NCBI GenBank assembly: GCA_030530525.1
Contig: JAUMUT010000023.1
Coordinates: 1-32,092 of the forward strand
Origin: Capnocytophaga sp.
GTDB lineage: Bacteria; Bacteroidota; Bacteroidia; Flavobacteriales; Flavobacteriaceae
DNA length: 32,092 nt
Reading direction: 5' to 3'
Shown one piece after another: positions 14,411 to 22,550 of the stretch (position 1 is the first letter of the stretch; every line of letters starts with the position of its first letter). Both the position numbers and the translations under genes were made by a program. The notes below the pieces were generated by a model, which was given only the letters and a program-made list of their open reading frames with translations, was not told the origin of the DNA and searched no databases.

Positions 14411-15544
14411 TTATATCTTTTTTAAAAATGCATATGTATAAGAAAATCTTCCACTCTCAGGCACGGAAAGCAAAATAGTATCGCCTGTTTTTAGCTTACC
14501 AGAGTTCATTAATTCTTCCACCATCAAATATGCCGAAGCTGCACCAACATTGCCCACACGAGTAAGGTTCAAAAACCATTTTTCTTTCGGGATATCTATC
14601 CCCATTTGTTTTAGTTCGTCATACAATCTATCTTTAAAATAACAAGAGGAAATATGAGGTAAAAAATAGGAAATATCATTGGCAGAAATATTGTGCTTCT
14701 CCATTGCTTTTTTCATACTTTCTGCGCCTTTTGGCAAAATATTTTCGTTGAGCAATTTAACATCTTGTTTTATAGAAAAAATAGATTCTGTAAGCCATTG
14801 ATTTGCAGGATAATCGCTCCAAGGTTTTATATCTCCATTAGGCAATTTATCTCCGCCAGCGTACATACAAGCCTCCAATTCATAGGCATAAGAATAAGCG
14901 TCCATCCATTCTATTTTAAGAGAATTGGGCGAAGAAGGCTTATTTTCTAACAAAAAAGCAGCAGCCCCGTCAGAGAGCATAAAACGCAAAAAATCTTTTT
15001 TAAATGCTATAATAGGCTGTTCTTCAAGCTGTTGCAAATTTTGAATTTCGTTTTCATATTTTTCAGAACGAAGCCAAGAAGAAACCCTTTCAGAGCCTGT
15101 ACAAATGGCATTTTGGCTATTGCCAGATTTTACGGACAAAAAGCCAAATTTCAGAGCATTCATTCCAGAATTACACACTCCTGAGGAAGAATTTAATTCT
15201 AAAGACTTACCGCCCAGTTTCCCTTGTACCATAGCAGCGTGCGATGGCAAAAGACAATCAGGAGTAGAAGTGCCACAAGATAATACCTCTACATTTTCTA
15301 TCGTAAAATTATTGGATAATAAAGTATTTACCGCCTCTGCTGTCAATTGCGCGTTGGTGTGCGTTGGCTCTCCATTTTCATCAATGGCATAATAACGTGT
15401 TTGTATTCCGTTGTTTCTGATCACAATACGCCTTGCTTTGGAAGAAATATCGTTTATTTTACCAAGAAAATTTTCCATTTGCTCATTATCAATTGGGGCA
15501 TTTGGAAGATATTTCCCAGATTTGGTTATATATACTTCATTCAT
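14411..15544 (-). CDS. darB: DarB, ketoacyl-ACP synthase III-like dialkylresorcinol synthase
   Basis: This 377-aa thiolase-fold enzyme of the KAS III group joins two acyl chains in dialkylresorcinol formation. The active site is complete: Cys124 in SGVCNSG, His297 in LPHISSC and Asn332 in VGNVGAA. Its position directly after the DarA gene (ATGA overlap at 15541-15544) identifies it as DarB rather than housekeeping FabH. The family converts a beta-ketoacyl thioester and a second unsaturated acyl thioester into a cyclohexanedione. DarA then aromatises this to the resorcinol that forms the alcohol part of flexirubin. The chemistry is established for DarB homologues; the chain types here are unknown. 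Confidence 0.88.
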   Translation of the reverse strand: MNEVYITKSGKYLPNAPIDNEQMENFLGKINDISSKARRIVIRNNGIQTRYYAIDENGEPTHTNAQLTAEAVNTLLSNNFTIENVEVLSCGTSTPDCLLPSHAAMVQGKLGGKSLELNSSSGVCNSGMNALKFGFLSVKSGNSQNAICTGSERVSSWLRSEKYENEIQNLQQLEEQPIIAFKKDFLRFMLSDGAAAFLLENKPSSPNSLKIEWMDAYSYAYELEACMYAGGDKLPNGDIKPWSDYPANQWLTESIFSIKQDVKLLNENILPKGAESMKKAMEKHNISANDISYFLPHISSCYFKDRLYDELKQMGIDIPKEKWFLNLTRVGNVGAASAYLMVEELMNSGKLKTGDTILLSVPESGRFSYTYAFLKKI

Positions 15545-16437
15545 ATATTTTTAACTTTTTGTATCTCTTTTTGTATTTTATAGTAAAAAAATGGATAAGT
15601 GAGCCAATAAAATAATAATACAATAGGCATCATTACCCAAATGGCAAAATAGAGATAAATATGAAAACATTTTAACAAAAATTTTCGTTTTGGGTGATTG
15701 TAAATTTTTGTTGCCCAAATACGAAATAATCGGTTTGCTTTTTTATCTGCCGAAATAAGAAAGGAAGGAATACGAACGCCTCCATTTTTTATTATTTTAG
15801 TTTGCAAACCTTCATAACTACCTGATTTTAAATAAGGAATAATAATTTCTCCATATTTTTTAGCTCCTTCAATTTCTTTTTGGGCTACACCAGGAAGCGG
15901 AAATATTCCTAAATATTTTTCTTTTTTCCCCGAAAACATCCAATGGACAATGGTTATTACGCTAATATGATTTTGATGCGCATCGGAAAGAGCGATATTT
16001 CCAACTAAAAAAGCATTGGATTTTATTAATAATTCTTTAACTTTTTCTTGTGCTTTTGCCCACATATTTCGGCTACCTGAAATGGTAATTACAGGTTTCC
16101 CTGAAAGGATTTTTTTGCCTTCTTCACTCATCAAAAATGAGTTTATCGGGATAGAAGGCGACAAATACCACACTTGGTAGGCTAAAATTACCAAATCATA
16201 AGATTTATTTAAAAAATCTTGCTCTATTGGCTCTATTTCTTGCGGAATTTGTAAAAAAGACTCTGGGAAGACACCAAAAAAACTTTCCTTATCCCAAGGG
16301 AAAGGAAATTCTTTTTTCATTCGTAGTGGTAAAAAATCTGTCGTAACCTCTTCGTTTTCAAAAGGTTTTAGTACATTATCTACAATTTCTTTTAGTTGTC
16401 CTGACTGAGAATAATAAATTACTAAAATATTTTTCAT
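15541..16437 (-). CDS. darA: DarA, dialkylresorcinol-forming flavodoxin-like enzyme
   Basis: I place the start at the ATG at 16437, which overlaps the stop of the acyltransferase gene as ATGA. A longer frame to 16455 would need a TTG start. The 298-aa protein opens with a flavodoxin-like phosphate loop (VIYYSQSGQLKE, aa 6-17) and continues with a flavodoxin-type fold (VILAYQVWYLSPSIPINSFL). A helical C-terminus with a hydrophobic, probably membrane-inserted segment (IYLYFAIWVMMPIVLLFYWL) follows. This matches DarA, which oxidises the DarB cyclohexanedione to the dialkylresorcinol. The enzyme is annotated in many flavobacteria next to DarB. Confidence in the family is good; FMN use is inferred from the fold. 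Confidence 0.87.
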   Translation of the reverse strand: MKNILVIYYSQSGQLKEIVDNVLKPFENEEVTTDFLPLRMKKEFPFPWDKESFFGVFPESFLQIPQEIEPIEQDFLNKSYDLVILAYQVWYLSPSIPINSFLMSEEGKKILSGKPVITISGSRNMWAKAQEKVKELLIKSNAFLVGNIALSDAHQNHISVITIVHWMFSGKKEKYLGIFPLPGVAQKEIEGAKKYGEIIIPYLKSGSYEGLQTKIIKNGGVRIPSFLISADKKANRLFRIWATKIYNHPKRKFLLKCFHIYLYFAIWVMMPIVLLFYWLTYPFFYYKIQKEIQKVKNI

Positions 16438-17339
16438 TCGCTTTTTTCCTCCCAAAAATCAAAAAAATTGAACCATTGTAAAGGATATTTTTTCACCATT
16501 TGTTCCATATTTTGTATGTAGGCATTGAGCAAGCCTTGCGCATCTCTGTGCTTGGTGTTGGCCATACGCGCATACAAATGATAATGTAAGTTCTTCTCTT
16601 TCATTACATAAACAAAAATAACAGGAACGCCAAGCCGCGAAGCTATCATAAATGGTCCCGCAGGAAAATGTGCTTCCTTGCCAAGAAAAATTCCTTTTAA
16701 TAGTTTATTCCCTTGAAAATATCTATCGCCCGTAAAACAAATTACTTCATTGTTAGAGAGCACTTTATTGATGTCAAAAATATGCGACAAATCTTCTTTT
16801 ATGATAATAAATTTGTTAGAAGATTTTTTCTCCGAAATGCTTTCCACATAGGTTTTGATGGCAGAATGCTCCAAGTCAGCCGTTACGATATTTATTTGAT
16901 AATTCAGGTCTATTTCTGCAAAAAAATGTTCTGAAATTTCAAAATTTCCGATGTGGGCAGAAATCAAAACACCGCCTTTTTTATCTTTCAAAAGCTGTTG
17001 AAGATTTTCAATTCCGTCAAAATCATACGTAAATTGATTACGAAAACCAGCCAAGATAGTTATTTTATCCAAGATAGTTTGCCCGAAAACGAAATAATTT
17101 TTATACACAGATTTCCAAGCCTTTACCTTAGAAAATCCTAATCTTTCTCGGAAATAATAATACGAATATTGGTTTAATTTTCTTTCAAAAACAAAATAAT
17201 AAAACGCTACAAAATAAAGTACAAAATAAGCAAAACGAACCCCAAAGTGCCGAATACAAAATACAAAGATTTGATAACCAAGCACATTGCCTTTGGATTT
17301 TCCTTGCCATTCTGTTTTTTGAGCTTCGTTATTTTGCAT
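16434..17339 (-). CDS. LpxL/HtrB-like lysophospholipid acyltransferase of the pigment cluster
   Basis: This 301-aa membrane-associated acyltransferase of the LpxL/HtrB family has the catalytic HX4E motif AHIGNFE, with the His and Glu that activate the acceptor hydroxyl. A later FTGDRYFQG segment and FPAGPFMIA are typical of the group. The N-terminus has a hydrophobic helix around aa 35-52 (FAYFVLYFVAFYYFVF) that would anchor it at the inner membrane. In aryl polyene clusters LpxL-like enzymes are thought to move the acyl chain from ACP to a lipid or alcohol acceptor. Its start overlaps the ACP stop by 11 bases and its stop overlaps the darA start, so it lies inside the coupled operon. Confidence 0.88.
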   Translation of the reverse strand: MQNNEAQKTEWQGKSKGNVLGYQIFVFCIRHFGVRFAYFVLYFVAFYYFVFERKLNQYSYYYFRERLGFSKVKAWKSVYKNYFVFGQTILDKITILAGFRNQFTYDFDGIENLQQLLKDKKGGVLISAHIGNFEISEHFFAEIDLNYQINIVTADLEHSAIKTYVESISEKKSSNKFIIIKEDLSHIFDINKVLSNNEVICFTGDRYFQGNKLLKGIFLGKEAHFPAGPFMIASRLGVPVIFVYVMKEKNLHYHLYARMANTKHRDAQGLLNAYIQNMEQMVKKYPLQWFNFFDFWEEKSE

Positions 17340-17577
17340 TAATTTTATTTTCTATGGTTGTATAAAAATCATTAAACGTTACGATTTCTTTAAAATCGGC
17401 CTCAACGAGTTTTACTCCAAAATGAGATTCTATCACGACCACCAAATCTACATAATCCAAGCTATCCAAAGCCAAAGATTCCCGAAAATCGGCCTCATCT
17501 TGTATGGCATTGGCATCTACTTCAAACTCTTCCACAAGAACTTCTGTGGTAATTTTTACAATTTCTTCTCTTTTCAT
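17329..17577 (-). CDS. Acyl carrier protein of the pigment cluster
   Basis: I use the ATG at 17577 (MKREEIVK), giving 82 aa, the normal ACP size. An upstream in-frame extension of 12 residues (MYLCTPLRKLFF) looks like untranslated leader. The four-helix ACP signature is clear, with the phosphopantetheine serine Ser39 in LALDSLDYVDL (36-46) and acidic helix II. It would carry the growing aryl polyene or DAR chains for the ketosynthase, reductase and dehydratases encoded around it. It is a dedicated ACP, distinct from the fatty-acid AcpP that is normally next to fabF. A perfect -7-like element lies in the 44-base gap upstream, so part of the operon may also be transcribed from here. Confidence 0.92.
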   Translation of the reverse strand: MKREEIVKITTEVLVEEFEVDANAIQDEADFRESLALDSLDYVDLVVVIESHFGVKLVEADFKEIVTFNDFYTTIENKINAK

Positions 17578-17602
17578 AAAAAATAATTTTCTCAATGGGG
17601 TG

Positions 17603-17610
17603 CAAAGATA
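17603..17610 (-). promoter_or_regulatory. Possible internal promoter before the ACP gene
   Basis: The minus strand reads TATCTTTG, an exact TAnnTTTG, followed by CA as at other Bacteroidetes promoters. It lies 25 bases before the ACP ATG in the largest gap of the operon. No TTG is at the standard distance upstream. Confidence 0.35.
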
Positions 17611-17621
17611 CATAAAAATAT

Positions 17622-18845
17622 CTAATTTTTAAATTCTTTAACAATTATTGCCGAATTTGTACCTCCAAAACCAAAAGAATTGGATAAGAAATTGTTAATT
17701 TTTATAGATTTGGTTTGCGTTATGATATTCAATTTTGCTGCATCTTCGTCTAATTTTTCTATATTAATATTGGGAGCAATAAAGCCATTTTGCATCATTA
17801 ATGTAGAGTAAATTATTTCGCTTGCGCCCGACATCCAACACTCGTGCCCAGTCATTGATTTTGTGCTACTTACAGGGATTTCTGAGCCAAAAACCTGATG
17901 TATAGCCTTCGCCTCGTTAGCATCGCCAATAGGTGTTGAAGTAGCGTGTGCGTTGATGTACTCTATCTCCGAAGCGTTCATTTGGGCACTTTCCAAAGCT
18001 CGGCGCATAGCAATGGCTGGACCTTCTACATTTGGAGTAGAAATATGCCCGCCGTTGGAAGAAAACCCATACCCTACCACTTCGGCAAGTATGGTAGCTC
18101 CTCGTTCCATTGCAGATTCGTAACTCTCTAAAAACAAGGACGCTGCGCCACCACTCGGTACCAATCCGTCTCGGTGAATATCAAAGGGGCGCGAGGCTTT
18201 GGTAGGCTCATTTTCACGCATTGAGAAAACTCCTAAGCCATCAAAACTGCCCATAGCGTATTTATTAATTTCTTGCGCTCCGCCACATAAAATTCTATCT
18301 TGCAAGCCATTTTGTATCATAATAAAACCCAAACCCACTGCGTGTGAGCCACTTGCACAAGCCGAACTTATGGTAATATTTATTCCTCGTAACTGAAAAA
18401 TGGTAGAAAGATTCATCGTTACGGTAGAATTCATTGTCTTAAAAATAGCACCTGAACCAATTAAGGTAGTGTCTTTTTTCTCGCGTATTTTATCGGTGGC
18501 AAAAATAATAGCTTCTGAAACGCTGTCGTTCCCGTAGAGTATTCCTACTTCATTTGTTTTAAAAAAATCTTCATCAATACCTGCATTTTTCATTGCTTCC
18601 AACGTTGCCATATAGGCAAATTCTGATTCTTGCCCCATTGTAACACGTTGTCTGCGAGCGAGTAAGTCTTTCAAATCAGGATTTTCAACCCAGCCTGTTA
18701 AAGCAGAACGATAGCCAAATTCTTTTCGTTCAGGCGAATAAATAATACCTGATTTTCCTTCCAATAATGATTTTTTTACTTCATCAAGAGATTTTCCTAT
18801 GCAGGAATAAATACCCATTCCTGTGATTACGACTCTTCTTTTCAT
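17622..18845 (-). CDS. FabF-like ketosynthase of the pigment cluster
   Basis: This 407-aa 3-oxoacyl-ACP synthase II-type (FabF-like) enzyme extends the polyene chain with malonyl-ACP. The catalytic triad is complete: Cys163 in SSACASGSH, His300 in NAHATSTPIGD and His334 in TGHECWMSGA, plus Lys329. The last motif differs from housekeeping FabF, which usually reads GHLLGAAG, and this supports a specialised role. It is the only FabF-type ketosynthase in the window. Aryl polyene synthases usually also have a chain-length-factor partner without the Cys, and none is seen here. It lies between the reductase and ACP genes. Confidence 0.92.
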   Translation of the reverse strand: MKRRVVITGMGIYSCIGKSLDEVKKSLLEGKSGIIYSPERKEFGYRSALTGWVENPDLKDLLARRQRVTMGQESEFAYMATLEAMKNAGIDEDFFKTNEVGILYGNDSVSEAIIFATDKIREKKDTTLIGSGAIFKTMNSTVTMNLSTIFQLRGINITISSACASGSHAVGLGFIMIQNGLQDRILCGGAQEINKYAMGSFDGLGVFSMRENEPTKASRPFDIHRDGLVPSGGAASLFLESYESAMERGATILAEVVGYGFSSNGGHISTPNVEGPAIAMRRALESAQMNASEIEYINAHATSTPIGDANEAKAIHQVFGSEIPVSSTKSMTGHECWMSGASEIIYSTLMMQNGFIAPNINIEKLDEDAAKLNIITQTKSIKINNFLSNSFGFGGTNSAIIVKEFKN

Positions 18846-18863
18846 ACGCTAATATACTTATTA

Positions 18864-19598
18864 TCAAGAATATATACCTCCATTAATATTTATAACTTCT
18901 CCTGTTATGTAGCTTGCTTTTTTGGATACAAGGAAACTCACCAAGTCGGCAACTTCTTCGGCTTCGCCAAATCTTCCAACAGGAATAAGCTTAACTAACT
19001 CATTTTCATCAAGTTCCGAAGTCATATCTGTCCGAATAAATCCTGGTGCTACGGCATTTACGGTAATATTTCGCTTTGCTACCTCTTGCGCCAATGCTTT
19101 TGTAGCCGCTACCAATGCACCTTTACCTGCGGAATAGTTGGTTTGTCCTGCGGTTCCCTTTACCCCAGAAACAGAAGCAATATTTACTATTCGACCGTAA
19201 CGATTTCGTAACATCTTCTGAATGAAGAAGTTAGTAACATTATAAAATCCATCAAGAGTGGTTTGTATTACTTTGCTCCAATCTTCATAAGTCATCCACA
19301 TAAAAAGCCCGTCGCGAGTGATGCCTGCATTATTGATAATTACCTCAATCTGAGCATCTTTATTGGCTTCTTGCCATTGTGAGAGCGTATTTTTGGTCTC
19401 TTCGGCATTGGTAACATCAAATTTTATAATTTCTGCGGTTTTTCCTAAATTTTCAATGATTTGTAAAGTTTCTAAGGCAGCTTTTTCATTAGATTGATAA
19501 TTTATCAAAATATGATAATCGGTTTCCGAAGCTAATTTTTGGCAAATAGCTCTACCAATTCCTCTGGAAGCTCCTGTTACAATGGCACATTTTTTCAT
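18864..19598 (-). CDS. fabG: FabG-like 3-oxoacyl-ACP reductase
   Basis: This 244-aa short-chain dehydrogenase/reductase has the NADPH-binding TGASRGIG (8-15), the NNAG motif (89-92) and the catalytic Ser142, Tyr155 and Lys159 (YSAGK). The C-terminal GEVININGG is typical of FabG. It reduces the 3-keto group after each ketosynthase step to 3-hydroxyacyl-ACP, giving the substrate for the hotdog dehydratases. Its place between the ammonia-lyase and ketosynthase genes, with gaps of 15 and 18 bases, assigns it to the pigment pathway rather than general fatty-acid synthesis. Confidence 0.92.
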   Translation of the reverse strand: MKKCAIVTGASRGIGRAICQKLASETDYHILINYQSNEKAALETLQIIENLGKTAEIIKFDVTNAEETKNTLSQWQEANKDAQIEVIINNAGITRDGLFMWMTYEDWSKVIQTTLDGFYNVTNFFIQKMLRNRYGRIVNIASVSGVKGTAGQTNYSAGKGALVAATKALAQEVAKRNITVNAVAPGFIRTDMTSELDENELVKLIPVGRFGEAEEVADLVSFLVSKKASYITGEVININGGIYS

Positions 19599-19613
19599 TT
19601 TATGTAAAAATAT

Positions 19614-21140
19614 TTAATTTTTTATTCCTTTTTTAAGAAAATCTTTTATTTCTTGCAAATACGGATACGGAATAATATCTTCTTTGAAGAATGGTATTAT
19701 TTTTCTTATTTGTTGATACCAATTTTGTGCTGATGGCGATATTTTATCTTTAATATCCAGAATATCAATAGCTTGCACGATAGTCAATGCTTCAATAGCC
19801 ATTACCTCAAATGTGTTTTCAATCACTTTACGAGTAATGGTAGCCGAATTTGTCCCCATACTTACAATGTCTTGATTATCATTATTATTCGGAATACTAT
19901 GTACGTACATTGAGTTGGAAAGTGTCTGATTTTCAGCAGTTGTTGAAGTTGCTGTAAATTGCATTCCTTGTATTCCGAAATTAAAACCAAGTTTGCCCGC
20001 ATTGACAAATGGCGGAAGAAATTCATTTATTTTAGGATTTAACAAATAATTTAATTGCCTTTCGGCGAGCATACTCATTCGCGTAACGGCAAGTTTGAGT
20101 TTATCCATTTCCAAAGAAATATAATCGCCGTGAAAATTTCCGCCGTGATATACTTGCTCGGTTTCAGTGTCTATGATAGGGTTATCGCTCACCGAATTGA
20201 ATTCATTTTCTACCACTTTTTTAGCGTTATCAATGGTATCCAGAACGGCTCCTAAAATTTGTGGCACACAGCGAAGCGAATAATATTCTTGTACTTTTGC
20301 TTTAAAAATTTCTTCGTTGCAATTACCTGAATATAAGTCTTTTTGTCGTTTTTTGGTAAGACAACTTCCTGCAATATTTTCTCGCATTCGGTGGGCTATT
20401 TCTCGTTGCCCGTTGTGGAGTTTAGCCTCGTTGAGTTCTTCGGAAAAATGGTCGTCATACGTTTGTACAATTTCGTTTATGGTAGTAGAAAATTTTACCG
20501 CCCAATCCAACAAAATTTCAGAATAATAAATATTAATAGCCGAAAGCCCCGTCATTACCGAAGTTCCGTTCATTAATGAAATACCTTCCCGAAGGTGAAT
20601 TTGAAGAGGTTGTATTTGCAATTGGCTAAAAACTTCTGCGGTTTTCTTGCGTTCGCCTTTATAGAAAACTTCGCCTTCGCCTATCAAAACCAAAGCCAAA
20701 TGAGCCAATTGTACCAAATCGCCACTTGCGCCCACGCTTCCGTGTTGGAATATCAAAGGAGTTATTCCTTGGTTTATTAGCTCTTTCATCAAAGAAATTA
20801 CCGAAAAATGTACCCCAGATTTACCAACCGACAAAGTATTTAACCTACTGAGAATAACTGCTTTACAAGTTTCTTCATCAAAATATTCGCCCATACCAGA
20901 GGCGTGGCTTCGGATAAGGTTATATTGGAGTTGTAGCTGATCTTGCTCACTAATCCGATATTGTGCCATAGGTCCAAAACCTGTATTTACGCCATAAATA
21001 ATTTTATTTTCAGCAAATTTTTTTAAAAATTTATAACTTTTTAAGACTCTTTCTTCTACATTTTTAGTAATTTCTACTTTTTCTCCTTGAAAGATAACAG
21101 AAATAAACTCGTTGAAAGTCAATATTTTATCTATATTCAT
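19614..21140 (-). CDS. Tyrosine (aromatic amino acid) ammonia-lyase of the pigment cluster
   Basis: This 508-aa enzyme of the HAL/PAL/TAL superfamily carries the Ala138-Ser139-Gly140 triad (GSVGASGDL) that cyclises to the MIO cofactor, and the catalytic Tyr49 in IIYGVNTGFGP. It removes ammonia from an aromatic amino acid. In flexirubin clusters the product is 4-hydroxycinnamate, the aryl starter. From memory the sequence is very similar along its whole length to the characterised Flavobacterium johnsoniae tyrosine ammonia-lyase (for example YGVNTGFGPMAQYRI). The selectivity pair is Ser78-His79, as in histidine ammonia-lyases, rather than the His-Leu of proteobacterial TAL. Histidine use therefore cannot be excluded from residues alone, but no hut genes are near. 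It is the first gene of the 11-kb operon. Confidence 0.9.
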   Translation of the reverse strand: MNIDKILTFNEFISVIFQGEKVEITKNVEERVLKSYKFLKKFAENKIIYGVNTGFGPMAQYRISEQDQLQLQYNLIRSHASGMGEYFDEETCKAVILSRLNTLSVGKSGVHFSVISLMKELINQGITPLIFQHGSVGASGDLVQLAHLALVLIGEGEVFYKGERKKTAEVFSQLQIQPLQIHLREGISLMNGTSVMTGLSAINIYYSEILLDWAVKFSTTINEIVQTYDDHFSEELNEAKLHNGQREIAHRMRENIAGSCLTKKRQKDLYSGNCNEEIFKAKVQEYYSLRCVPQILGAVLDTIDNAKKVVENEFNSVSDNPIIDTETEQVYHGGNFHGDYISLEMDKLKLAVTRMSMLAERQLNYLLNPKINEFLPPFVNAGKLGFNFGIQGMQFTATSTTAENQTLSNSMYVHSIPNNNDNQDIVSMGTNSATITRKVIENTFEVMAIEALTIVQAIDILDIKDKISPSAQNWYQQIRKIIPFFKEDIIPYPYLQEIKDFLKKGIKN

Positions 21141-21194
21141 TAATATATTCTATTAATTTTATACTTTATTATCCTTTTTTAAAGAAATTTTCTT

Positions 21195-21214
21195 TAATTT
21201 TGTGTGCAAATATA
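21195..21214. promoter_or_regulatory. Overlapping divergent -7 elements of the pigment operon and the halogenase-like gene
   Basis: On the + strand TAATTTTG (21195-21202) and on the minus strand TATATTTG (21207-21214) are both exact TAnnTTTG matches, separated by only 4 bases and facing each other. The first would serve the gene at 21259 and the second the operon starting at 21140. Neither has a TTG at the ideal distance, so the call is moderate. Confidence 0.4.
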
Positions 21215-21258
21215 AGCATAATTTCACAAAAATAATAATATTCAAAATATAAAATCTA

Positions 21259-22500
21259 ATGAAACAAGAACAAGTAGATGTCCTTATCATTGGGGCAGGC
21301 CCTTCTGGCTGTGTATCCGCAGCTTATTTACACAATAACGGCGTAAATGTTAAAGTGGTAGAAAAAACAAAATTCCCACGATTGGTCGTAGGCGAAAGTT
21401 TGATACCACGCGTAATGGATCACTTTGAAGAAGCAGGGTTATTGCCTGCCTTAGAAGCAAAAAAATACGAAGTGAAATGGGGAGCAAGATTTATCCGTGG
21501 GGAGCAAGTTTGTCAGTTTGATTTTAGCCAAAAATTCTCCAAAGGCTGGGACTGGACTTGGCAAGTACCAAGAGCCGATTTTGACAACACTTTGGCACAA
21601 GAAATTATCCGCAAAGGCGTTCCTTTGGATTTTGAAACCGAAGTAACCAATGTACAATTTTTCTCGGATTACCAAATAACAGAAGTGAAAAACAAAGATG
21701 GAGAAACGTACGAAATAAAATCTAAATTTGTTATTGATGCTAGCGGTTACGGCAGAGTTTTGCCTCGCCTTTTAGACCTTAATACCCCTTCTAAGTTAGA
21801 TGACCATTCTTCTATTTTTACGCACGTTAAAGAAGAAAATATTCGCCCACAAGGAGAAGAAGGAACACTCATTTCGTTTGATATTTTAGAACGAGAAGTA
21901 TGGCTTTGGGTTATTCCTTTCTCTAACGGAAATACAAGTGTTGGTGTTGTTGGACCAACAGAATACATTAACGCACTTTCTGAGAGTGGCGATACCGAAG
22001 AAGCTCTTAGAAAAGTAATTCAATCTTCGGATTTTTACAGAAATCGTTTTGAAAAATCTGAATTTTTATTCCAACCTCAAAAAATACAAAGCTATTCTTG
22101 TGCCGTAAAACAACTCTACGGAAATGGCTATGTGCTTACAGGAAATAGTACCGAATTTTTAGACCCTGTATTTTCTTCGGGGGTTGCCTTTGCAACGGAA
22201 TCAGGAATGCTTGCTGCCAAATTAGTAAAACGACAACTCGCAGGCGAAAAAGTAGATTGGGAAAAAGAATATTCAGACTATATGAAACGTGGTATTGACG
22301 TTTTCACATCTTACGTAAAAGAGTGGTACACAGGCAATTTGCAAACACTTTTCTTCCATCAGCCAGAAAATCCGGAAGTAAAACGAAAAATATGTTCCGT
22401 CTTAGCTGGTTACGTGTGGGACGAAGAAAACCCATTCGTTCGTAAGCATAAAAATATCATTGCCGATATGGCTTATTTGTTAGAAAACGAAACCATTTAA
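21259..22500 (+). CDS. Flavin-dependent halogenase-like oxidoreductase
   Basis: This 413-aa FAD-dependent protein of the tryptophan-halogenase/PHBH-like superfamily has an FAD-binding GAGPSG (12-17), the conserved VGESLIP (44-50) and a second nucleotide motif near VIDASGYGR (158-166). It keeps the halogenase fingerprint WLWVIP (WxWxIP, 215-220). Lys73 in YEVKWG is a candidate for the catalytic lysine. Some flexirubins carry chlorine or extra hydroxyls on the aromatic ring, so the enzyme may chlorinate or oxidise the ACP-bound phenol. Both are inference. It is transcribed away from the pigment operon over a shared 118-base promoter region and has a strong terminator. In many genomes such proteins are listed only as FAD/NAD(P)-dependent oxidoreductases. 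Confidence 0.85.
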   Translation: MKQEQVDVLIIGAGPSGCVSAAYLHNNGVNVKVVEKTKFPRLVVGESLIPRVMDHFEEAGLLPALEAKKYEVKWGARFIRGEQVCQFDFSQKFSKGWDWTWQVPRADFDNTLAQEIIRKGVPLDFETEVTNVQFFSDYQITEVKNKDGETYEIKSKFVIDASGYGRVLPRLLDLNTPSKLDDHSSIFTHVKEENIRPQGEEGTLISFDILEREVWLWVIPFSNGNTSVGVVGPTEYINALSESGDTEEALRKVIQSSDFYRNRFEKSEFLFQPQKIQSYSCAVKQLYGNGYVLTGNSTEFLDPVFSSGVAFATESGMLAAKLVKRQLAGEKVDWEKEYSDYMKRGIDVFTSYVKEWYTGNLQTLFFHQPENPEVKRKICSVLAGYVWDEENPFVRKHKNIIADMAYLLENETI

Positions 22501-22503
22501 CAG

Positions 22504-22537
22504 AAAAAAATCCCTGAAATAATTCAGGGATTTTTTT
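22504..22537 (+). terminator. Terminator of the halogenase-like gene
   Basis: TCCCTGAA (22511-22518) and TTCAGGGA (22523-22530) form a perfect stem around ATAA, extended by seven A and seven T. It is a textbook intrinsic terminator, active in both directions, so it may also end transcripts from the pseudogene region on the minus strand. Confidence 0.92.
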
Positions 22538-22550
22538 ATTTATGATGGTG

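Noticed and set aside
16438-16455. Longer N-terminus of DarA
   Set aside because: It would start with TTG, while the ATG at 16437 overlaps the previous stop in the usual ATGA manner.
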